NCBI GenBank assembly: GCA_045612885.1
Contig: JAZKZZ010000010.1
Location: 1 to 10,225 of the forward strand
Length of the DNA stretch: 10,225 nucleotides
From: RGIG6178 sp045612885
GTDB taxonomy: Bacteria > Bacillota_I > Bacilli_A > RFN20 > DUOF01
Direction: 5' to 3'
Below, piece after piece: positions 4,573 through 10,225 of this stretch. Under the pieces are notes generated by a model, which saw only the letters and a program-made list of their open reading frames with translations, was not told the origin of the DNA and ran no database searches. The position numbers and the translations under genes were made by a program. Positions within the stretch are counted from its first letter, which is position 1. The number at the start of each line of letters is the position of its first letter.

Positions 4573-6500
4573 TATAAATCAGACAATCTATCGATCTTAG
4601 TCCAGTCACGTAATGAGAATTCTGCTTTTCTTTCTTTAGAATATGTAGATTCAGGCGTTAAGAATCCTACAATTCTTTGATACGTAGTAACAACAGGCTT
4701 ACCACATATTGGACAAGTTTTACCATAGAAACCATGGTTATCTTTGCATGCACAAATTCTTAAGTTAAATGCAAAGTAAGTTACACCCTTATCGGAAATA
4801 TAATTCAATAAATTCCATGCTGTATCAAAATCAGTAATTGGAGCATCTAAGTTAATATGAGCAATTGATCCACCACTACATGCTTTATCTAGAATTGCAG
4901 ATAATTCAATCTTAGTTTCTAATGTTGTTTTAACACCAAGAGGAATCCATTGGTTACCATATAATGGTAATTCATATAATTCATCTGGATAGAATTGTTG
5001 GTCTTTATGCATTAACACAGCAGCAGCTCTTTCTCCAGGAATTTGTTCAATATTAATCTTATAATCTACTGTAGATTGAAACTCACTTCTAACTCTATTT
5101 AATGTATCTAATATAGCAGTAGCAAATCTAATTCCATTATCAGTATAAGAAGTATAACCAAACTCATCTGTAATAGTATAACCGAATTTTTGTAGCGCTT
5201 CATAAATACCAATAATACCAATTGTATTATATTGTGTATCTAAATGAACTACACCACAAGTATAGTTAGGTAATAACCCTTTCTCTACATTTCTTTTAAT
5301 AATATGACGAACTCTATCTAAAGCTTTCATATTAAGTATTGCAGATTCTTCAAGTTGATTTAGATAATCCTCTTCAGTAGTAGTTTCATAAGCAATTCTA
5401 GCAAGGTTAATTGTACTAACCTTAACAGAACCAACTTCTAAAGCAGTCCCTCCAATACTATTGAAATAACCTAATTCTCTAACATCAGATTTCAATCTAC
5501 AACAGTTGCTTAATGAAGTAATATCATCACTTATAAAGAAGTTACTATCTGCCCATTTCATGTTATGCTTACAACACCATTTAGCAAATTCTTCATCCAC
5601 GAATTTGCCATCTTTTTTAAGTAATGAGAAAGTAAGTACAGGGAAAGTCATAACATTTTGACTTCTAACTTCACTTACAACTTCCATAAATGCTTTTTGG
5701 AATTCCATTATTTCTTCAGTATAATCAATCATGAATGTTCCATCTGGGAATTCTTTACCACCAAATAAAGCTTCATAATATGATCTATCAAAGATAGAAA
5801 AATTAGTAAATGCTGATTGTATAGATGATCTTAAATATGGTTGATTTAATTTATATACGATTCTTTGGAAATTTTGATTTCTATAATACTCTGGAGTCTT
5901 TGTGAAATATCCATTTTCTATATCCTTCTTCCAAAAATAGTAAGCATATACTAAGAAACTTGGTAATCCTACGGCACCACTACTTCTATTACAAGTCCAG
6001 CTTACAAACTCTCCAACAAAATCAATGTATGTATCTAAATGTTTAGGAGGTTGATTATTGAATTGTCCTCCAATAAAGAATAGACCTTTATTTACTAATC
6101 CTTCTATATCATAAGCATAGCAATAAGGCTTAAATGTTGCATTATAAGCGTCATGCATATAATATTTACCAACCCATTCAGCTTCAAGCCACTCTCTAGC
6201 TGTCTTAAAACCATATTTTTTCTTCAACTCATAGAAAATCTTATTAAAAGATAATAATTTTGAATGAGGTTTACTCATTTCATATTCAAGAGAAACAATA
6301 TCTTTATGGCAAACATTAGCACTACCATCAATACTAGCATCTGCAATAGTTGTTTTATCAATAAAGTTATCAATAAAATCAGTATAGTTTAATTGTTCTT
6401 CTTCAAACCCATTTAATCTAGTTAATGTACTTCCATATTTATGTTTAAGATTTTCAAATTCGTATGCAAAATCTCTATCTAATTTAATATCTATTTTCAT
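4572..6500 (-). CDS. nrdD: Anaerobic ribonucleoside-triphosphate reductase, redoxin-dependent (NrdD3-like) and lacking an ATP-cone
   Basis: A 642-residue class III reductase that converts ribonucleoside triphosphates to deoxy forms in the cytoplasm under anaerobic conditions. The glycyl-radical loop is intact: G612 in QRIVGFL (608-614). The zinc site before it is C583, C585, C596 and C599. The thiyl loop reads SNCCRL, with C333/C334 as candidates for the radical cysteine; C127 (PYCYAYD) is on the first active-site strand. The N-terminus goes straight into the barrel, so the ATP-cone that gives overall dATP inhibition is absent. The sequence is only distantly like the E. coli formate-using type. 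Neighbours (NrdH-like redoxin before, NrdG and FTR-like protein after) suggest a thiol redoxin, not formate, as reductant, as in Methanosarcina NrdD3. Start ATG 6500 has AGGAG at about 7-nt spacing. It lies 25 bp after the redoxin gene and overlaps nrdG by one base. Confidence 0.94.
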   Translation of the reverse strand: MKIDIKLDRDFAYEFENLKHKYGSTLTRLNGFEEEQLNYTDFIDNFIDKTTIADASIDGSANVCHKDIVSLEYEMSKPHSKLLSFNKIFYELKKKYGFKTAREWLEAEWVGKYYMHDAYNATFKPYCYAYDIEGLVNKGLFFIGGQFNNQPPKHLDTYIDFVGEFVSWTCNRSSGAVGLPSFLVYAYYFWKKDIENGYFTKTPEYYRNQNFQRIVYKLNQPYLRSSIQSAFTNFSIFDRSYYEALFGGKEFPDGTFMIDYTEEIMEFQKAFMEVVSEVRSQNVMTFPVLTFSLLKKDGKFVDEEFAKWCCKHNMKWADSNFFISDDITSLSNCCRLKSDVRELGYFNSIGGTALEVGSVKVSTINLARIAYETTTEEDYLNQLEESAILNMKALDRVRHIIKRNVEKGLLPNYTCGVVHLDTQYNTIGIIGIYEALQKFGYTITDEFGYTSYTDNGIRFATAILDTLNRVRSEFQSTVDYKINIEQIPGERAAAVLMHKDQQFYPDELYELPLYGNQWIPLGVKTTLETKIELSAILDKACSGGSIAHINLDAPITDFDTAWNLLNYISDKGVTYFAFNLRICACKDNHGFYGKTCPICGKPVVTTYQRIVGFLTPESTYSKERKAEFSLRDWTKIDRLSDL

Positions 6501-6525
6501 GCTATCTCCTCTTAATCTCTTTCTA

Positions 6526-6729
6526 TTAATTTAACTCATTAACCCATCTAACTGCATCTGAGAATGACATTGATTTACCATCTATTTCTAAAACAGGCAT
6601 TGTGTCAAAACCTTTCTTTTGCATAAGTCCTGTATCAGTAATTAAATTATATTTAACATTTTTATTATTTAGTTTCTTTTCCAAAACATCACACTTTGGA
6701 CAATGTATAGTATAAAAATTAACGCTCAT
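6526..6729 (-). CDS. nrdH: NrdH-like glutaredoxin/thioredoxin-fold redoxin
   Basis: A 67-residue redoxin with a CPKC active site (10-13) after the first beta strand, the cis-proline motif TMPVL (43-47, P45) and a closing amphipathic helix ending SFSDAVRWVNEL (55-66). This is the minimal glutaredoxin/NrdH fold. First gene of the nrd operon, so its likely job is passing electrons to the NrdD disulfide, being itself re-reduced by the FTR-like protein at the operon's end. The frame is open further upstream to a TTG at 6813, but that extension has no ribosome site and adds a non-homologous tail; the ATG at 6729 has a strong GGGGAGGA site (6744-6737) 7 nt away and begins right at the first strand. 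An alternative is a general small glutaredoxin-like protein, but the operon argues for NrdH. Confidence 0.85.
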   Translation of the reverse strand: MSVNFYTIHCPKCDVLEKKLNNKNVKYNLITDTGLMQKKGFDTMPVLEIDGKSMSFSDAVRWVNELN

Positions 6730-6863
6730 TTTATTTTCCTCCCCGATAAAAATAAGTATTGATTTTGTAGGTTGTTTATTAAAGTCAACCCTTAAACTTC
6801 TACTAAAAGACAAACTAATTAATTATTTTTCCTTATAATTAACCTCCCCTTGAAATTAGCACC

Positions 6864-6906
6864 ATTATATATTAGGAAATTACTAAATTATGTGACAATT
6901 GTCACA
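6864..6906 (-). promoter_or_regulatory. Class II-type activator promoter of the nrdH-nrdD-nrdG-FTR operon
   Basis: A perfect minus-strand TATAAT (6869-6864) has its centre 32 bp from the centre of the palindrome at 6891-6906, the identical geometry found at the other nrd promoter (3130-3172). The start would be near 6857. No separate -35 box is present because the operator occupies its place, which suggests dependence on a Crp/Fnr activator. Confidence 0.7.
6891..6906. promoter_or_regulatory. Crp/Fnr-family operator, TGTGACAATTGTCACA
   Basis: A perfectly self-complementary 16-mer (8-bp arms, including the consensus TGTGA/TCACA). It shares TGTGACAA with the site at 3157-3172. Placement at the class II distance from the operon's -10 box makes activation more likely than repression. 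The presumed binder is the regulator encoded at 3235-3852. Confidence 0.8.
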
Positions 6907-7036
6907 AAAAACAGACTTTTTTTTGGGATTTTTTGGTAAAAAAAACGTTATTTCTATCATGGCAATTGAGAAAAATTGCATTTTTCGACAATAAAATTTT
7001 TAAAAAAATTAAATTTTTTTTATTTTAATCTATTAG

Positions 7037-7065
7037 TTGACATAACCTCTTTTTTGTAGTATATA
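7037..7065 (+). promoter_or_regulatory. Promoter-like sequence reading toward the argS 3' end
   Basis: A consensus TTGACA (7037-7042), a 17-bp gap and TATATA (7060-7065) on the plus strand. A transcript starting near 7072 would run at once into the argS terminator hairpin (7103-7124), which has a weaker T tail on this strand. The product would be either a ~55-nt RNA or an antisense RNA to argS. The -10 match is only 4/6 and the region is AT-rich, so chance is quite possible. Confidence 0.3.
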
Positions 7066-7100
7066 CACTTTTTGATTTTTAAATTTTTTCTTTCAAAATA

Positions 7101-7124
7101 AAAAAACTGGGATTACCCAGTTTT
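7101..7124 (-). terminator. argS terminator
   Basis: The stem AAAACTGGG (7103-7111) pairs with CCCAGTTTT (7116-7124) around an ATTA loop. On the minus strand it is followed by a T run (7106-7101), and it begins 7 bp after the argS stop codon. It is a strong intrinsic terminator for argS and a weaker one in the other direction. Confidence 0.88.
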
Positions 7125-7130
7125 ATGTAT

Positions 7131-8888
7131 TTACATAACCTCTGTTTCATTAAAACCTAATAGTTCAATACATGTTTTTAGTACCTTATGAGTCAATGTT
7201 ATTAAAGATATATATCCGTATTTTTTTTCTTTGTTATCTTCATTAAGAATATTTACATCATGATAGAAACTAGAAAATTTATCTGACACACTGTATATAT
7301 ATTGGCATATTTTATGTGGAGCATTTTCTTTACAAGCAGTTTCTATAACATCACTAAGTCTAGCTAAATTTAACTCTAAATCCTTTTCACTAGCAATAGA
7401 TGATTTGTTAATAGCAAATGCAAAATCATTATTAATACTATTAAACTTCTTTAAAATTGACTTTATTCTAACCATCATATATAAAATATATGGTCCTGTA
7501 TTACCTTCAAATTCACAAAACCTATTAAGATCAAAAATATAATCTTTATTAGCTTGGTTAGATAAATCACCATATTTTAATGCAGCAAGTCCTACAATTC
7601 GAGAGATATCTTCAATTTCCTTACTACTAAAATCTCTATCCTCTAATCTTTTTGCGACTAAGGATTCTACTTCCTTAATTAAATTTTCTAACCTTAAAAC
7701 ACCACCATCTCGAGTTTTAAATGGCTTACCATCACTTCCATTCATTGTACCAAAGCCAATAAATTTAAGTTCTGTATTAGGATTAACTATCTTAGTCTTC
7801 TTTGCACATCTAAATACTTGAGTAAAATGCATTTCTTGTCTTTTATCTACAACATAAATAACCTCAACCGGCTTATAATCTTCTTCCCTTTGAATCAGTG
7901 TAGCTAAATCTGTGGTAGAATACAAACTTGCTCCATCAGACTTAACAATAATACATGGAGGAATCTCCTTTGCATCATCATCTTTACTTACATCTACTAC
8001 AAGTGCACCTTGGCTCTCATATAGATATCCATCTTTTTTCATTCTCTCTATCATATTAGGAATATATGGTTGAGCATCACTCTCTCCATTCCATATATCA
8101 AACTCTACATTTAACTTCTTATAATTTTCTTTTAAATCATTAATAGACAACTCTACAACCCTCTTCCATAAAGTTCTATAGCCTTTATGCCCTGTTTGTA
8201 ATTTATAAGTTGCATCATGTGCTAATTTAGCAAATTCTTCATCTTCCTTGCTTCTTTTACTTGCGCTTGGATATATTTTTTCTAGATCATTTACTGTAAA
8301 TGGGACTGTATTAATAGTGACTTCTTTGTCTTCTTTATATATTTCTAATTCAGGATATTCTTCCATTAAACCTTCCATTACAAGTCCCATTTGCAATCCC
8401 CAATCACCTAAGTGAACATCACCAATAACATTATAACCAGAAAATCTTTTGATTCTTTTAATACTCTCTCCAATAATCGCTGGTCTTAAATGCCCGATAT
8501 GTAAAGGTTTTGCAACATTAGGTCCACCATAATCTACTACTACAGTCTGATTACTACCTAAATTTAAGCATCCTAAATTATCAGATTCATTCATTTCATT
8601 CAAATACGCAGCTAAAAACGCCGAATTCAGTTTAATATTAATGAATCCCGGACGTATAGCCTCTATACTTTCAAACATTTCTTCATCCTTTAAACTATTT
8701 ACTACTTCTTCAGCAATGGCAATTGGATTTTTTCTGTATGTTTTAGCAGCACTCAAGGCACCATTACATTGATATTCACACAAATCAGGCCTATCAGAAA
8801 CAGATACTTTTCCAAATGTATCATCATAGTCACATTTAGCAAAAGCAGCTTTCATTTTTTCTTCAATTAAAGTTATAATTTTTTTCAT
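7131..8888 (-). CDS. argS: Arginyl-tRNA synthetase
   Basis: A 585-residue class I aminoacyl-tRNA synthetase that charges tRNA-Arg. Visible parts in order: the ArgS-specific N-terminal Add-1 domain (about 1-110, with YQCNGALSAAK at 39-49), the catalytic Rossmann domain with HIGH (130-133, in KPLHIGHLRPAIIGE), GDWGLQMG (161-168), the degenerate KMSKS loop DGKPFKTRDGG (386-396) as is normal in many ArgS enzymes, and the C-terminal DALR anticodon-binding helices (about 455-585, EGNTGPYILYMMVRIKS). Length is that of a full enzyme. The ATG is set by GAGGTGATT just upstream. It has its own promoter and terminator, so it is monocistronic. The leader is only about 18 nt, so there is no T-box or other tRNA-sensing leader. 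Confidence 0.97.
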   Translation of the reverse strand: MKKIITLIEEKMKAAFAKCDYDDTFGKVSVSDRPDLCEYQCNGALSAAKTYRKNPIAIAEEVVNSLKDEEMFESIEAIRPGFINIKLNSAFLAAYLNEMNESDNLGCLNLGSNQTVVVDYGGPNVAKPLHIGHLRPAIIGESIKRIKRFSGYNVIGDVHLGDWGLQMGLVMEGLMEEYPELEIYKEDKEVTINTVPFTVNDLEKIYPSASKRSKEDEEFAKLAHDATYKLQTGHKGYRTLWKRVVELSINDLKENYKKLNVEFDIWNGESDAQPYIPNMIERMKKDGYLYESQGALVVDVSKDDDAKEIPPCIIVKSDGASLYSTTDLATLIQREEDYKPVEVIYVVDKRQEMHFTQVFRCAKKTKIVNPNTELKFIGFGTMNGSDGKPFKTRDGGVLRLENLIKEVESLVAKRLEDRDFSSKEIEDISRIVGLAALKYGDLSNQANKDYIFDLNRFCEFEGNTGPYILYMMVRIKSILKKFNSINNDFAFAINKSSIASEKDLELNLARLSDVIETACKENAPHKICQYIYSVSDKFSSFYHDVNILNEDNKEKKYGYISLITLTHKVLKTCIELLGFNETEVM

Positions 8889-8913
8889 TTAATCACCTCA
8901 AATATGACAACTT

Positions 8914-8942
8914 ATTATAGTATATTAAAAAAGATAAATCAA
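8914..8942 (-). promoter_or_regulatory. argS promoter
   Basis: On the minus strand TTGATT (8942-8937), exactly 17 bp, then TATAAT (8919-8914). The start would be near 8907, leaving an 18-nt leader that contains just the GAGGTGATT ribosome site. A good match to a housekeeping promoter. Confidence 0.7.
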
Positions 8943-8970
8943 AGCAAATTCAATTTATAATCACTACACA

Positions 8971-9765
8971 TTAATAATTTAATTCAAACTCATATATTTT
9001 ATAAAGTGATTGAGAAACTCTACCACAATATAAATTATTAAAAATAAACTTCATAGTTCCTTTTAAGTTATTATCCTTTTTTCTAATTGGATATGTATTT
9101 ACATGTTTTAAATTATTATTTAAAGTTAAAAACTCATCAACTTTATTAAATCCATATTTAATTTGTGCTCCTAGCTTATTTACAGGATTCTTAATTTTAG
9201 AGGCGCGAACTCCTCTTTTTGAATATGCATCAAATAACAAATGAACTTTGCCAAGCTTATTTTTAATATTTTCTAATAGTTCCTTAATTTCTTCTTCAGA
9301 TAAGTACATAGTAAGTCCTTCAGCCACTATTAAAATGTTACTATTACTTTCAATAGCATCTAACCATTTATAATCTGTAACTGAACTTCCAATCATTTTG
9401 TAAGCTTCAGTTTCAATATAATATTGTCTTCTTATATCGATTACACTTTCAAAGTCTACATCATACCACTTATAAAACTTTTCATTGATTCTAATACACC
9501 TTGAATCAAGACCACATCCTAAATGAATAACTGTAGTTTTTTCATGATTAGAAAGATACTTATCAGTTAATTCATCTATAATCAGAGCTCTTAAACTCAT
9601 AAACATTGACAACCACTTTGATTGTTTTGCTTTTATTAAATCACCATCCATATTAGACATTATTTCTTCAGCCTTTGGATCCTTCAAAAATATATTTTTT
9701 TTACTCATATCTGCCTTCCCTATAAGAGGAATAAACAAAGTTTTGCTTTCATTATTAAGTTCCAT
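8971..9765 (-). CDS. Leucine carboxyl methyltransferase-like (class I SAM-dependent) methyltransferase
   Basis: A 264-residue protein of the LCM/PPM-type family, which transfers a methyl group from S-adenosylmethionine to carboxyl or hydroxyl oxygens in known members. The SAM-binding motif I is VIHLGCGLDSR (79-89), with the GLDSR ending typical of this family. It is followed by the acidic WYDVDF (100-105), which would hold the ribose, and by VAEGLTMYLSEEE (147-159), the family's post-motif strand and helix. There is no signal peptide, so it is cytoplasmic. The start is set by AGGTGAT 5 nt before the ATG. Neighbours give no clue to substrate: argS downstream has its own promoter, and the upstream gene ends in a terminator. 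Bacterial family members act in antibiotic O-methylation, but most gut-Firmicute copies are uncharacterised, so the substrate is unknown. Confidence 0.85.
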   Translation of the reverse strand: MELNNESKTLFIPLIGKADMSKKNIFLKDPKAEEIMSNMDGDLIKAKQSKWLSMFMSLRALIIDELTDKYLSNHEKTTVIHLGCGLDSRCIRINEKFYKWYDVDFESVIDIRRQYYIETEAYKMIGSSVTDYKWLDAIESNSNILIVAEGLTMYLSEEEIKELLENIKNKLGKVHLLFDAYSKRGVRASKIKNPVNKLGAQIKYGFNKVDEFLTLNNNLKHVNTYPIRKKDNNLKGTMKFIFNNLYCGRVSQSLYKIYEFELNY

Positions 9766-9810
9766 ATAATCACCTAATAATATAATACTATAATTAAAAA
9801 AAATATACTA

Positions 9811-9835
9811 AAAAAGCATCTACTTTATAGATGCT
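9811..9835 (-). terminator. Terminator of the small membrane protein gene
   Basis: AGCATCTA (9815-9822) pairs with TAGATGCT (9828-9835) around a 5-nt loop, followed on the minus strand by five T's (9815-9811). The stop codon of the upstream gene (9822-9820) lies inside the stem. Confidence 0.8.
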
Positions 9836-10209
9836 AATTTTTCATTATTTGCAAAAACTATAACTGATGGAGTAATCCCTGAATATCCAACATTAATTTT
9901 GTAATGTACACCATCTAACATCTCATTGAATGTTGCTCCAGCAGCGTTAGATATCGCCATTTCATCCACTATTTTACCATCGTAAAACACTTCAACTCTA
10001 GTCATTGATACAAATACTTGAAGTTCATGATTATCATACTTGAAAACATGTGGTTTCTTACCACTTTTAATATTTTTAGACACAACCACAACAATAAATA
10101 TTAAGATCGCTAAAAATAACACTCCAAATATTGGTAATATTAAAAATATTCCATTTGAAATACTCTCAACTTGGCCAAATATACCTTCAACACTTAAAAA
10201 CTTAAACAT
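9820..10209 (-). CDS. Small single-pass membrane protein of unknown function
   Basis: A 129-residue protein I do not recognise. Residues 1-20 are a short N-terminal stretch, 21-44 form one strong hydrophobic helix (FLILPIFGVLFLAILIF continuing to VVVV), then a basic SKNIKSGKKP segment suggests that the C-terminal part faces the cytoplasm. The remaining ~75 residues look like a small beta-rich domain (alternating strands such as LQVFVSM, VEVFYDG, YKINVGY, SVIVFAN). No catalytic motif or cysteine cluster is visible; there are no cysteines after the ATG chosen here. That start (10209) has AGAGGTG just upstream; a GTG at 10215 would overlap the ribosome site. Its promoter lies beyond the window edge. 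The neighbouring methyltransferase is separated by a terminator, so there is no context for function. Confidence 0.75.
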   Translation of the reverse strand: MFKFLSVEGIFGQVESISNGIFLILPIFGVLFLAILIFIVVVVSKNIKSGKKPHVFKYDNHELQVFVSMTRVEVFYDGKIVDEMAISNAAGATFNEMLDGVHYKINVGYSGITPSVIVFANNEKLASIK

Positions 10210-10225
10210 ACACACACCTCTTTAT

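Larger units (their letters stand above)
6730..7130. other. 400-bp intergenic region: nrd leader, operator, A/T-tract block, argS terminator
   Basis: From the nrdH ATG outward the region holds: an approximately 127-nt leader (6730-6857) with two GGGGAGG stretches (6738-6744 and 6843-6849 on the minus strand) and a weak GGTTG/CAACC hairpin (6770-6790); the -10 box and Crp/Fnr operator (6864-6906); an extremely A/T-rich block of alternating A and T runs (6906-7021) with a weak hairpin GCAATT/AATTGC followed by T's (6962-6985); a plus-strand promoter-like pair (7037-7065); and the argS terminator (7101-7124). I see no convincing coding frame here and no recognised riboswitch. Confidence 0.6.

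Noticed and set aside
4447..4680. Plus-strand open frame of 77 codons across the nrdG/nrdD junction
   Set aside because: It is antisense to two conserved genes, has no start signals and resembles no protein.
6730..6813. N-terminal extension of the NrdH-like redoxin from a TTG codon
   Set aside because: No ribosome site precedes the TTG, the added residues do not fit the redoxin fold, and the ATG at 6729 has a strong, well-placed GGGGAGGA.
6962..6985. Hairpin GCAATT/AATTGC followed by T's as a terminator
   Set aside because: A six-pair, AT-rich stem is too weak, and there is no upstream gene on that strand for it to end; argS already has a strong terminator.
7057..7069. NrdR-box-like sequence (TAGTATATACACT)
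   Set aside because: It matches the NrdR consensus only partly, occurs singly, and lies almost 200 bp upstream of the nrd promoter; NrdR normally uses a pair of boxes near the promoter.
8889..8970. T-box riboswitch upstream of argS
   Set aside because: The predicted leader is only about 18 nt, and no T-box bulge sequence or antiterminator is present.

Overview
The window is a very AT-rich, gene-dense stretch of a low-GC Firmicute. The purine-rich Shine-Dalgarno sites (AGGTGAT or AGGAG), TTGAnn/TATAAT promoters, U-tailed hairpin terminators, a DegV protein and a Crp/Fnr regulator fit that group. Stops are TAA or TAG, every Trp codon I checked is TGG, and two class III (oxygen-sensitive) ribonucleotide reductase genes point to an anaerobe, perhaps a gut-type Bacilli/Erysipelotrichia or Clostridia relative. 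No mobile element, CRISPR array, tRNA or rRNA was seen.

Layout. Positions 1-83 hold the 5' end of a small gene on the minus strand that apparently lacks an ATG. It diverges from degV (182-1024, +). A perfect bidirectional terminator separates degV from an NrdD homologue (1060-3105, -). This is divergent from a Crp/Fnr-type regulator (3235-3852, +), which converges, through a second bidirectional terminator, on a four-gene minus-strand operon: nrdH-like redoxin (6729), nrdD (6500), nrdG (4572) and a ferredoxin:thioredoxin-reductase-like protein (4072). A 400-bp A/T-tract-rich intergenic region follows, then argS (8888-7131, -), a leucine-carboxyl-methyltransferase-like protein (9765-8971, -) and a small one-pass membrane protein (10209-9820, -).

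How the genes work together. The operon looks like a self-contained, ferredoxin-driven class III ribonucleotide reductase: ferredoxin > FTR-like disulfide reductase > NrdH-like redoxin > NrdD, with NrdG installing the glycyl radical. This is the arrangement known for the NrdD3-type enzyme of Methanosarcina. The second NrdD homologue is of the E. coli (formate-type, ATP-cone) lineage but appears catalytically dead: the thiyl-radical cysteine is Arg388, and the protein stops exactly where the radical glycine should be. It keeps its ATP-cone and zinc-binding cysteines and an unbroken frame of 681 codons. The active NrdD has no ATP-cone.

Both nrd units and the regulator share a TGTGA-N6-TCACA palindrome. 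In both nrd promoters its centre lies exactly 32 bp from a perfect TATAAT -10 box, the class II activator position. This suggests one small regulon run by the Crp/Fnr protein lying between them. The likely novelty is this pairing of an active, cone-less NrdD3 system with a co-regulated, cone-bearing NrdD pseudoenzyme.
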